Assembly: GCA_949130495.1 (NCBI GenBank)
Contig: OX422210.1
Span: 639,306,585-639,370,584, forward strand
Origin: Sambucus nigra
Lineage: Eukaryota > Streptophyta > Magnoliopsida > Dipsacales > Adoxaceae
Reading direction: 5' to 3'
DNA: 64,000 nucleotides
Shown here piece after piece: positions 1-11,040 of the stretch. Under the pieces are notes generated by a model. That model worked only from the letters and a program-made list of their open reading frames with translations. It searched no databases and had not been told where the DNA came from. Both the position numbers and the translations under genes were made by a program. The stretch's first letter is position 1; each line of letters starts with the position of its first letter.

Positions 1-258
1 CACGGCCGAGGTGCAGTTCGGACCGCCTTAGTTGCTCGTTGATCAAGAGTTCCTCGGAGTGCTTAGAGTATCTCGGGATGATATAGTTCCTCGGATGGAG
101 TTCCTCGGCATGATAGAGCTCCTCGGTGTATTCTTGTTGCTCGGTACCAACCATGGTTGTTCAGTAAATGATCTTCCTCGCTGTTATTGTGCCACGTAGA
201 TTGACACGTGTCTTCATACTATTCGTCCACATCAGCATATTAATTTTGGTATCAACAC
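1..258 (-). mobile_element. Retand/Tat-type LTR, 5' edge only
   Basis: The block resembles the last 250 bp or so of the two 607-bp LTRs at 37061-37667 and 48963-49569, including the repeated TTCCTCGG words, the CACGTG-like stretch and the terminal GGTATCAACA. In minus orientation that terminus is the LTR 5' end. No polypurine tract follows at 259, so this is probably the 5' LTR of an element lying left of the window, or a solo LTR. It is clearly more diverged than the two 607-bp copies are from each other. Confidence 0.7.
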
Positions 259-1608
259 ATACCATAAGGAACTATGAAAGTCATGTTTACCGTGACCAGC
301 CGGAGCACCCCTTTCTTTTTCTTTAAGGTCGATGCCATCGAGGAAACAACCGTAGGTCCCACGATATGATACTAATACATATGGAACATGATCAATAAGA
401 ACCATTACCCACCTGATGCTTCCCCAAATGACCGTCTGGCCCTAAGACGATTAGCATCCCAATTCATTGCCTAAGGAGGCCAACTCTACAAAAGGGATTC
501 GATGGAATACACTTACACTGTGTCATCGAAGACGGGGCCCTCTAGATCATGGACAAAGTCCATAACGACGAATGTGGCTGGCATATGAATGGGAACACCC
601 TCTCCCAGAAGATTCTCAGATAGTCATACTACTGGACTAACATGTAAAAGGATTGCATGGACTACGTCAAAAGGTGCCTCAAATGTCAATTGTATGCCCC
701 ACGACAGCATCCCCCCCCCCCCCTGAGAACTCTACTGCATGATCTCACCCTGGACTTTATCCACCTGGGAGATAGACATCATAGGGAAGGTAACTCTTAA
801 GGGATCAATTAGGCATCAATCCATCCTAGTCGCCATCGACTATTTAACCAGGTGGGGCGAGGTCGAATATTAAGCAGTGCTAAATGCTAAGAAAGTGGCT
901 AAATTCATACATCATAACATCATTTTCCTCTTCATTATACCCCATGAGATGGTATTAGACAATGGGTCTCACTTCAAAAAAGAGGTCTTAAACCTACTAC
1001 ATATATACGAGATTATTGAACACAAGTAATCTCCATACAGACCGCAAATAAATGGAGCCGTCGAAGCCGCTAGCAAGAACGTCAAAAACATCATCAACAA
1101 GATGACTGAGTTTTACATTGACCTGTCAGACAAACTTCCATACCCCCTGGGGAAACAAAACTATAGAGTGAAACTTAATAGGGGCCACTTCTACTTTTTA
1201 GTTTATGGCATAGAGGCAGTCATGCCCATAGAACTTGAGATACCGTCATTATAAATCATGCCCGAAAGCCAGTGGCTAAAAATGACAGGGTCTAAGCCCG
1301 TCATGACGAAATAGTTCACATTGATGAGAGAAGACTAAAGTTCACTTATCACAATCAGGGCTAACAGAAATGTATCGCCCGAGCATTCAATAAGAATGTC
1401 AAGAAGCAAAACATACAAGAGGGAGACCTAGTCCTAAAATAGAATATTAAACTTTCCCGAACTACCGGAGGAAAATGTGCACCCAACTGGGGAGGACCCT
1501 ACCTTATCACTAAAATAAACTTCGGAGGGGCAGCTATTTTAGTTGATCTCAACGGAGTTTTATTTTCCCAACCCTTCAATCTTGACCGATTGAAGAAATT
1601 CTTTCCTT
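259..1608 (+). pseudogene. Tat/Ogre-type gypsy pol relic (integrase)
   Basis: This is the 3' part of a Ty3/gypsy pol of the Tat/Ogre group. Conceptual translation in shifting frames shows the integrase zinc-binding half (DCMDYVKRCLKCQLYAP, about 655-705), the start of the catalytic core (VAIDYLTRWGEVEY, about 831-870), a segment like the family motif YRPQxNGAVEAA (about 1035-1070), a segment like LVYGxEAVxPxELEIPSL (about 1200-1252), and the terminal segment VDLNGV...LDRLKKFFP before a stop near 1607. Stops and frameshifts are frequent and a 13-C run at 711-723 breaks the frame, so it is dead. The LTR fragment at 1-258 abuts it and probably inserted into it. Confidence 0.75.
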
Positions 1609-3052
1609 AATTCCTCCAACGGCAAAGAGGAAAAGACCGGTTTAGACCTTTAAAATTATTTGTTGTAGGGGGTAGGGAAGACAATGCAAACCCATACATA
1701 TTCCCAGTCTTATATCAAAAAGGTCAGTTAAGACACAAACCTTTATCTTGAAGTGAGTTAAATTACTTTGAGCCCACAACATTTCAATTTGAGAGAACTA
1801 CATAGACTTGCTTCTCCACTATATTTTTATCGTAGAGATTCAATAAAGACACCCAGTTATCCTTGAATCGGAGATACGTAGGCTACCCGATATGTTATTT
1901 TGGGCTCGATCTAAATAAAAACCAAAAATCTAATTTTATGAAAAACCCTGTTTATGGTCATTTTTCCCTCGCTTAAAAAGAGACTGTGAGGTCTAAGTAA
2001 ACTAAGCCTGAGATAATAAAACAACGTTCTAAGGCATTTTAAGACTCCGCAGGGTCATCCTTATTTAAAACATCACACAAGGCTAATACCATGAAAGCAA
2101 CAGTCAAAATAATCCAAAAAATGGGACAATACACTACCCCTATACACTTCTTCCCCAGAAAAGTAAACACCGAACGCCCTCCCCTCAAAGCACCCCACAT
2201 CCATGGGATGAATCATTAACAGGAAGACTCGCTAAGAACCCCCCTTAAAACGGCATCTTATATGGGATAAGGAACGGCACTCCGATTCCAGAGCTACGTA
2301 AAAAAATTCTCGCCCGATAACCCAACAAATGAAAGAGAACTTCATTCCTTCACCACTCCGACATCAGTATAGACGAAGGACTCATCATCGAAATAAAAGT
2401 TCTCTCTCTTTAAAAGAAAAGTCTACAAAAGATGGGGCACTTTTGTTCCCATGTGTACATGTATCTTTTATTTTTACATGTGTCACCCGTGTCACCCCGT
2501 TTTAATAAAAGAGCTTAGACCCACTTATGTTTCCCTTATATAGGTATACCTCTTATTTTATACATATCTTCCTTCCATGTACATATATATTTCCACCATT
2601 TTAAAAAGAGCTTAAACCCATTAGGCCTATAGCGGACAATGTTCATTACTCCAAATCGTAGAATACGAAAACTAAGAGAAACATAAAGCACAAGTCATTT
2701 GTCACCGGCAAGTAAGTGTTATTATTTATGAACACGATGTGTAACAAAAATCCCCATATATGTCAAAAGTGTATCGCGGGTGTTCCCCCTAAAGATCAAG
2801 CTACAAACAGGGCCTTGCCCCCCAACCAAAAAACCACAAGGAATACCTTTTCAAGAGATTGCATCAAATCCCACCCAATAGGTCAGTCAAAAAACTATTC
2901 CACCAATGAGGCCTCTTCCCCGGATGGCCACCTGCGTAATCCCCACCCAAATCCCCTGGGCCTAGCCCTTGCCTCTAAGAAGGATGCACCAGCTGGAGGA
3001 ACAAAACCAACCGGAGACTAATCAAGGGAGGCTCGTAAATAACTGTACATAA
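1609..3052 (+). other. Non-coding 3' tail of the Tat/Ogre relic
   Basis: No credible coding region is visible. A GATACGTAGGC motif near 1874 is of the kind commonly seen just downstream of pol in plant Tat-group elements. A 101-codon open frame at 2716-3021 has no recognisable motif. I could not place a polypurine tract or a 3' LTR. Confidence 0.4.
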
Positions 3053-3634
3053 TCAATAGAGGTATCCCTCGAGACCTCGGAGGTCAATTGATGTGAATCT
3101 AGGTGTGTCGCCGTCAACTGGATAGCATTGACCAGTACCTGCTGGAGATTTATAAACCAAAAATTCAGTCAGACATATGGAACAAAAGGAGAGGACACAC
3201 AAGAAGAAAATAGTAAAAAGGAAAAAACTCACATCATTGATGAAGATAGCAGTATCAGAATCGATGCCAAAAACAGCGTCACGTTGATGAATATGAATGA
3301 ATTGATCCTCGTTATGAGAAACTACTGTGAAAATGGGGAGCGCAGCGCATAAAGACCAACCCAAGTCTTTGGTCGGGAAGGAGCAATGAGACCCATAAAG
3401 ACTGAAATGGTGTCCTCGGAGCAAGACAGGGACGCTACCCGACAACGATAATAGGAACAGGACATCCGGAATCCTAAAAATTGAACCGCTACCCCTATCC
3501 ATGAAAAAGGCGGGTGTGCAGTGTTTCAAAATCGAATAAGTAGCGGCAGAAGCAAGCGCAATGGAATAAACTTTCTCAAAACAGAAATAAGCATCTTCAT
3601 TTAATAGCTTTGGGTTGAGGAAAGGAATAGCCAA
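3053..3634 (-). other. Unassigned 193-codon open frame
   Basis: An uninterrupted frame of 193 codons runs antisense to the Tat relic about 1.4 kb downstream of its pol stop, a position where Tat-group elements can carry antisense ORFs. The predicted protein is hydrophobic and cysteine-rich in places (a cluster of F, L and C around residues 130-155), with no domain I recognise and no resemblance to the antisense protein at 38149-40356. A chance open frame is at least as likely as a gene. Confidence 0.15.
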
Positions 3635-3671
3635 TGGGTCAACTCTCTCTCTAGCGTTAGCAGTTTGATTA

Positions 3672-4201
3672 AGGGTTTGTTTGGTTTGTAATTATAATTT
3701 TGTTTTCTATATTTAAATATAATTTTAATAAAAATTTGTGTTTGACAATCTGTTTATAAACGCTTCATTATAATATATTTCTATATTATAATCAAGTTTT
3801 TCAAAAAACAGGTTAAGGGTATTTTATAACTTCTGTTTTTTTATTTTTCAACTCAGAATTATTCATTCTTAATATTTTAATACATTTATACCTTAATATA
3901 TAATATACATACATAATACATTAATGTGTGTGTAATTCTTATAAATAAAAAATATATATGTACATGTACATAAAATTACGTATGGAATAATATAAAGTTA
4001 AGCAATATTATCAATAGATACATGATACTTATATATAGTTTTATATGTATATTATTAATGTTTGGAATAATATAAAATATACATATAGTTAATATGTATT
4101 AAAAAATATCATCAATTCATATATGTATATAACTTTATAGTGAATTATACATGTAATATCATTATACATACATACACACACACACGCACACACACACACA
4201 C

Positions 4202-4240
<39 letters not shown>

Positions 4241-4573
4241 AACTCCACAACATAACTCATTAAATATACATAAAAATACATGATATTTAAATATACATGT
4301 ATATAATTTATGATGTATGTATGTATATATGTATAAATTCATGTATCATGTATGTATGAAAGTTTTATGTATGTGTTTACACACACACACACATATATGT
4401 ATAATATAAATATACATGTTTGCTAATTTTGTCAAATTTTCAAAAAACTACATTTAAAAACAAGTTTACCAAACGCGCACCAATAATTATAAACACAAAA
4501 TGCTGATTTTTAAAACTGTATTTAAAAACAACATTTAAATCTAGTTTTTTGAATATAGAACCAAACGGGCCCT
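3672..4573. mobile_element. Putative MITE-like inverted-repeat element
   Basis: The left end AGGGTTTGTTTGGTT and the reverse complement of the right end AGGGCCCGTTTGGTT match at 12 of 15 positions, and the subterminal sequences are also roughly complementary. The interior is AT-rich and non-coding. GGGCCCGTTTGGTT-type ends are common on plant MITEs and small hAT-like elements. I could not identify a clean target duplication, so the boundaries are provisional. Confidence 0.4.
4172..4236. repeat. Compound (CA)n-(TA)n microsatellite
   Basis: A run of CA dinucleotides with one CG interruption passes directly into about 16 TA dinucleotides. It lies inside the AT-rich putative MITE. Confidence 0.95.
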
Positions 4574-5240
4574 AAACGTTTAAACCCAAGGATGAACTGA
4601 TCGGTTAACAAAACCCCATACATTTTCCAAAATTTCCATTTTCCCCCAAACACTTTCCACTCATTGCCCCCATACCTCATACTTTCCCAAGGACAAGGAA
4701 AATCTATTTCTTTTAAAGACCATTTTAATTTTGATGAAGAGTGTCCACACGTGCACACTCTTAGTTAACCGCCGCTATGGACACCACTATCAATAGGATT
4801 GTGGAACATTTTGTCCTGTCATAAATGACCATGGACACGAAACTCAAAAAAATTCGCAAATATAGCAATATCCCAAACCAATAATAGAAGCTCAAGGGGT
4901 TAAAAAACCAATAACATAAGTTCAAGGGGTCAAAAAAATGAGAATAAAATGTCCAAGGAGTTAAAATGGATATAGGAAAAGCCACAAAGGCAAGCCAAAC
5001 ATCCCATTTGGGTCCTTTAACCGATTAAAGGACCCTCCCATCCTTTAACTGATCGGATAAAGGTCCTCCAAACCGACGATCGATCGGTTAACCCATCCTA
5101 TAATAATCATTACAAGATCTTTGGAAATCTCTTCTCAGCCATACACGTGTCTCATCCCTCTGATCCACCATCCAATGGCTTTAACCGATCAGTTAAATTC
5201 CTGGGTCAGACCCTTATAAATAGATGCCCCCACCAATCTA
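4574..5240. repeat. Anonymous region with recurring GATCGGTTAA words
   Basis: Variants of the near-palindrome TTAACCGATCGGTTAA occur at least five times in both orientations (about 4592, 5025, 5045, 5088 and 5186). A TATAAATA box follows at about 5217. The arrangement could be the U3 end of an unrecognised LTR, but no partner copy is present in the window. Confidence 0.35.
5216..5224 (+). promoter_or_regulatory. TATA-box-like sequence
   Basis: TTATAAATAG lies about 30 bp before a C/A-rich stretch. It resembles a plant core promoter, perhaps of an LTR, but no gene or matching LTR can be tied to it. Confidence 0.25.
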
Positions 5241-6559
5241 GAAAAAGGTTATGAAAACCCGACTTCGATTAGGTTTTTTCACTTTTTTCTCCCCTGGGCG
5301 TTTGAGATACTTGAGCTCATTCTAAAAAGTCCTGAAGAAGTTCATACTTCAGAAAAGTCACTTTTTCCTCAAGGAACGCTTGTACTTATGCAGAGTCACT
5401 TCAGTCCCGAATGAGGTTCGTACTTTCGAAAAGTTGCCTCCAAAAGAAAAACAGAGGCAACCCTCAAAGCGCATTTTGCTAAAGTCGGTGCTTCTAAAAG
5501 AAACTCTGTCCAACTAAACGAAACTATGCCCAACTCAGATACCTCAAGTGGGGACGCTCTCCTAGGAAAAATATAATCCATGCTATAAGGTAAGGAAACT
5601 CTGCCCAAATTTTGGTTCAAACACCCCACATATATATATTGTGATAAAATTTCCATACATGTTTATGTCTTTTAGCCCGTCCCCGTTTATGGGAATGGGT
5701 ATGCACTATACAAAGTTTATATTTTAAAGCCTGGTTTTTAGTCCATCACCTATGTTAATTGACTTGACATACTCATGTGTTAAAAGAATGTTAATCAAAT
5801 GCCACGATGACCAAATACAAAACATGAAAACACATTTTTCAAAATCGTTCTAGGAAAGTGCCTGTGAGCTGAGTCAGTCCCAAACTTTGCACAAGATAAA
5901 GTCTAAAATCCTACTACCCCAACGCTTCTCCAAATGAACAAAGTCAGTCCCCGCGGCGGCACCCCGAATATGTGTTTCCATATCAAATACTTTTTAAACG
6001 TCAATGTTTTATTAGACATTATTTTTAACATACAAATATAATATTCCAACACAACGAAAATGTTATATTAAGGAGGCTCCATAAATATTATAATGTTGTA
6101 TATTGTATGCTCGGTATCCCATCGCCTACACCTATAAATATGCTTCGTGTGTTGGAACTACATTGGATTTGGTCCCAAGTCTCCTTGTGTATATAAGCAT
6201 TATACTATATTAAACTCGTGAAGCTTAATCCTTATAATATGTCCCGCGGCATATTATTTCTTAGGGATACATCCATCTCAAGTCCCAACTCCCCCGACTT
6301 CTACCTCTACCCCCATAGCCAAGGATGTCTAGAACATGACATCCTTAATGCTACTCCTCCAAACTAGCCCAAAGGTTTAACAACACCTTCGAGTTAGTAA
6401 CCGCCCCATGGGTGATGGATACCTTAATCAATGACATCAAGTCGACTCCCATTCTGAACCTCCATTAAATCTAATCTCTGGCCCAAAAATAGCTTATCTC
6501 GCTCCTAATCCAATTCCTACGCTTTCACACACATCACGTTGGAGCATGCGAACAATCTA
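5241..6559. other. No recognised feature
   Basis: I see no gene. A short diverged duplication is visible at about 5338-5430 (two versions of a CATACTTCAGAAAAGTC-like stretch). GGCACCCCGAATATG at about 5959 weakly recalls the start of a gypsy LTR, but no partner was found. Confidence 0.3.
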
Positions 6560-7420
6560 ATTACTTACTCATTCATCTCGGAGCCACATGAGTAAGTAGG
6601 TGCAATACCAAGTCCTTCTCGTGAGCACAAGCCTCGATAATATGTCTTTTGATATATTTTCCCCATCGAGATTCACCCACCTCTTATCACCCACCCATTC
6701 TCTCATACTATAAACCATATATAAAACTATCTCAAAGTCGCGATCTCTCGTGCACCTCACACTTACATACAAACATGTATACATACTATACACAACAAAA
6801 CTACGCCCACCCACTTATCACTAAAGGTATGGATTATCCGTCCACCCACTTGAAAATATTATTCTCCATTGAGATATCTAGAAAAAAAAGCGTATTCATA
6901 GTTTTTAACACTCTAATAATTAAGAGGTATATATTTAATGTAAGGCTCATACCCTGCATGATTATGACTTGCTTGAAGTGCGAGTGTGTCCATTGAGACA
7001 ATTGTGATCTTCCTAAACACAAGCGTAATTATTTTAAAGGATGGAAAACCATTAACCCTCACCCCTCATATCCTTCATACAAAATAATTGAGATATCAAA
7101 CTTTATCAAGCCACGGCCTCCTGCGCAAACCTATATAAATGATCAATGCATATACAAAATTGAAATACATAGGCTTCGATTCCAAGTCTTCTTAGGTACA
7201 TAGGTGAAATACCGAGTCCCTCTCGTGAGCATGAACCTCGACAATGCATCTCTTGATATGATGTCACAACATAAATGCACCCATCTCTCATATTAGCCTT
7301 TTATCTCTCCTCAAACCTCTAAAGAGATAACAAACTATCTCAAAAGTCGAGCTCTCTAGCACATTTACATACATACCAATGGCCACCCATTATACACAAA
7401 GCACCCTTGTGTACCATCAC
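6560..7420. repeat. Diverged direct duplication
   Basis: The segment at about 6598-6810 reappears at about 7199-7400. Shared landmarks in the same order are TACC[A/G]AGTCC[T/C]TCTCGTGAGCA, CAAACTATCTCAAA-like and AGTCG[C/A]G[A/C]TCTCT[C/A]G words, then a CACCCA[C/T]T stretch. The period is about 600 bp. A third weaker relative starts near 6125. No coding function is evident. Confidence 0.5.
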
Positions 7421-8999
7421 CGGTTGAAGTGATGTTCTTACACCTCTCACTAATACCATTTCATATCTAAGCACCTAACTACAATTAAGGGATTCTCAAC
7501 CTAAGTTCTCTAAACAAGTTCTAAAAATAACTAAAAATTAATCAATTAATGTTAAGAGCGATAATAAGCATATAATTAAGGAAACATAAAGAACAAGTGG
7601 TGTGCCTAATACCTTCCTCGCTTCTAACTCGGTTCTAGAACTCGCATAATAAGAATCTTTGGATCAACTGCAGACTTAAACTTATCTCAGGATTATCCTA
7701 AAAGGGCTAACCCGAATCTTTTATTTTGTTGTATAAGACAAGCCAGCGACTCTGAACAAACCAATCAAACCTTTTATCTCATGGAACACAGTTAGTGCTG
7801 GGCCTAAATCTAGGGGTGTGTGACTCAAACTGGACATGACATTAAACATCTTCCAAGGGCAAGTCCTTCTACCCATGTCTAATCGATAACCCGAACTTGA
7901 GGGTTAATGGCAGATCGTAAGACAAACATTCACGGTCATCCACCATTTACACAAGAGTTCCCCTTGGGCACAATCATTGCTCGAGGCCCGCAACACCATA
8001 GTAAATGCAACTTAATGATCCTGCTCATTGGGGTTAGGATCTTCTTCGTAATTATATACACATTATAACAAATCACCAAAAAGTAAAAGTGTTATGTTGA
8101 TATAAAGAGTAATAATACTAAAGTTGAGTTGTGAGATATGGTTTATATAATTTCCAAATCCGGGAACTCATCCCATAAGTTAGGTCCTCGATTCCCATCT
8201 TTATTATCATTTTGATGACAATCATCTAACACACTTGGGTAAGTAAGTTCACTCCCCGAGCAATCTTTTATTAATATTTTGGCTATCAAGTCATTTGCTA
8301 CTATTACTCGTATTAGGGACACAAAGATTGTCAATGTCCGACCAAAAATTGGCATAATTGAAAAGTCCATCATCAAAATGAAGTGTAGTTTATATCAATA
8401 AATTTATAATTTTCATAACAATCCCATGATAATATTCACAAAAATAAAAAATAATAACAATGGTTGGATGCATTTATGTGTCATTTTATGACCGTGGTTA
8501 GAATTAACTATGATCACAACATTAACAATGGTGACATAACACCATAAACCAAAAAGGTATTTTGATCAAGTGAACTTTGAATGTTGGTGTTTTGATGTTC
8601 CTCTTGTTGGGTGGGTTTTTTCGGTTCCATTAAAGCTCATTGGGTTTTTTCTTTCAAAAAGGCTCCAAAATAATAATAAAATGGTAGCAGATGCAGATAA
8701 TAGCAATAAATGTGGATATTAGTGGGTAACGGTGATAATGGTGGTGGTTAGTTAATATGGCCATGAAGAAGGTGGAGTCATGGTGGGATCTTCTTGGTAA
8801 GTGGAAGAGGTATTTTGATTTTTTGGTTTTAGTGGATAAAAATTTTTGGTGTCATTTATTATTTTTCTTAAGAGTATTTTAGTAAGATTACCCAAACTAA
8901 AAGGTTATCTGCTTTTGGTGTTCTGTAGTAAAATATGGTTTTACTTTTATTGTTGTGTTAGGGATAAATATATGGGGTTCTTTTAATAGCACCCCAACA
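7421..8999. other. No recognised feature
   Basis: AT-rich sequence without a credible ORF; the longest open frame is 77 codons. It may include old LTR debris, but it shows no similarity I can see to the 19970-21414 part of the A-type LTR that would be expected here if the 5' LTR of element A were complete. Confidence 0.3.
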
Positions 9000-9130
9000 A
9001 TTGTGTAGATCCTATCATAGACGAGAATGAATTTATAACCCATCGAGTAGGCTAGTTGTTGACTTAGATTGATTATTATAACTGTAGTTGTGAAACTATA
9101 CACAGACATTGGACACTAGGACTTCGGGCT

Positions 9131-9166
<36 letters not shown>

Positions 9167-10589
9167 AAGTTAAATTTTCATAATCACTTGTAATAAAATA
9201 GATTATATGTGTAACCCAATTGAGTAGGGTTATTATTGATTTAATTGATTTATGTGCAATCATACCGAGGCGGGTGTGTGCTTGTGAGTAAACTACTAGG
9301 AGGGATTTGATTATATAGATACAAAGTTGATCTCTCTTGGTACCTAGGTGATTTATTTAGACTTTAATTAGGTCATATTTACCTTGATCAAACGTGCTGA
9401 GGTAGTGGGGATAATGGGATCGAATCCTCTCGTATAGCATTGAGCATGGGTCGTACGTTTGGCGTGATATCGCAGTGATTTTTCCTTCAATGTTTCTTTG
9501 AGGTTATAGGGTTAGTACGTCTTATAACTATACCAAGTAGTGCACAAGTGATCCCCGAAGGCATTAGGGATAAGCCCTCTCACTTTTATTTATGAGCTTG
9601 GACATAGCCCATATAATTTGATGTGGGTTGAGCATACTCACATGTATTCTGGATTGTGTTATTTTTCATTCTTTGTATCTTGAGATGTATATACTAGATA
9701 TCTATACAATTGAGATTGTGACTTAGGAATCTTAATGTAGAATATACTATAGACGTATATATTGAACTATGTCTCGAAAATATTAAAGTTTGAAACATTA
9801 GAGAAAATCATTTAGAATCATAACTGGAGATTGTTAATGTTTAAATTAGATTCCATTAATGTAAGAGAATGTTTTAGAGTAAGAGATATTTATCTAAAAG
9901 ATGCACTTAACTTATTACAGTAAAGAATATTTAACAAATATATAAAATTATATCTATGCTCCTCATTCGGGATTAGGATTGGAATCACAAGATTATTTAG
10001 GTTTTTTAGTTGGGATAACTTAAAATCAACTTAATATTGGAGGAAGATATGTTATTATTATTGTGGACCAAATGTAGTTATATTCTTAAGAACTATATAC
10101 TTGATACGATTTTTCCTCTCTGTGGAATTATTCTAACAAGTCTTAGGCCGCAGTCACCGTCGCAGACTTGAGCTATTTGTTGGAGGTACTTCTCGAGCAT
10201 AAGTCTATTGATCATTTCCTAGGATGTAGGTATGGAGAATTGTAGCTTATTTATATACATGTATTATGTTATATTCCAATTTTTATATAGTTGTATTTAT
10301 TCATATTTTCGAAGTCAGGTATTTGTATGAGATGTATTTGATTAATCTTATTATTATTCGGGGTTGATCTTGAGAAATTGAGACATATTATATTCCAGAG
10401 TTGGGTTTTAGTTCTATTATTATCTGGATGGTATCAAAGATGTTTTAAATCTTTTCAACACTTCATTATTTAGCATTGTCTTTATTTATTGTAATATTGT
10501 CCATGCTTAGAATGTTACTAATTATTTTTTACTCCCATGATTTTTATATTAAAACTGATCAATTTGTTTAGGTATTTTATGGAGTTTCA
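9000..10589 (+). mobile_element. Gypsy element A, 5' LTR, left-truncated
   Basis: Positions 9000-9823 align with 21418-22241, the end of the 3' LTR of element A, through many shared landmarks such as ATTTATAACCCATCGAGTAGG, TGTGCAATCATACC and GGATCCTCTCGTATA-like words, at roughly 80% identity. The LTR runs on to TTTCA at 10589, just before a primer binding site. The first 1.4 kb or so of the LTR seen at 19970-21417 is missing on the left. A (TA)n run lies at about 9138-9162. Confidence 0.8.
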
Positions 10590-10593
10590 TAGT

Positions 10594-10605
10594 TGGTATT
10601 AGAGC
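10594..10605 (+). other. Primer binding site of gypsy element A
   Basis: TGGTATTAGAGC differs by one base from the standard plant initiator-Met-tRNA primer site TGGTATCAGAGC and lies 4 bp after the LTR end. Element B has the unmutated form at 24984. Confidence 0.85.
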
Positions 10606-10776
10606 ATTCGAGGTTCTAATGGCCTATAGTCTTGAGAGCGTCCATTGTTTTTCTGCGTTGCGCTCTTTGACTACTTTGGAGCTATATTGTTAGGATTTGT
10701 ACTCTTAAAAATGATAACCAAATAGGGAGTTTGGTTCCATTGGTTCTGATGAACGACTCGAATATACCAAAGTGTA
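10606..10776 (+). pseudogene. Gypsy element A, leader and gag start
   Basis: This stretch is homologous to 31333-31460 (shared words TTAGGATTT, ACTCTTAAAA, TTCTGATGAACGACTC and ATATACC[A/G]AAGTGTAT). The A-type sequence then stops, and its continuation is found at about 16563 after the pararetrovirus insert. Confidence 0.7.
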
Positions 10777-10832
10777 TTGAATATACCAAAATGTAAATTA
10801 TGTTTGTAATTAAGTTTGATATCTGTGTTAAG

Positions 10833-10842
10833 CTTTATATAA
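10833..10842 (+). promoter_or_regulatory. TATA box at left end of pararetrovirus insert
   Basis: TTATATAAATAG precedes a leader of about 200 bp and the capsid-like frame. In caulimovirid genomes the pregenomic promoter sits between the transactivator-side end and this leader, which fits the as-1-like element found at the far end of the insert (15861-15877). Confidence 0.55.
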
Positions 10843-11040
10843 ATAGATATACTGGTTGTATGCCCATCTGTTTTGAAATCAAAGTAAATTGAGTAGTGTC
10901 AATACTTTAAGCTTTCATAAAATCCATATACCTATTATTGTTTCAAATCCCATATTTTGGTTTGCCATTAAAGCTACTGTAGTTAGCATTAGGCATCAAG
11001 AAAATTGGTTTTAGGCACCTGAAATAAAATATAATAGGAG

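Noticed and set aside
2716..3021. 101-codon plus-strand frame after the Tat relic
   Set aside because: Low complexity and no motif; it lies in the non-coding tail and is probably a chance frame.
6649..6996. 115-codon plus-strand frame
   Set aside because: It overlaps one block of the diverged duplication, whose second block does not keep the frame.
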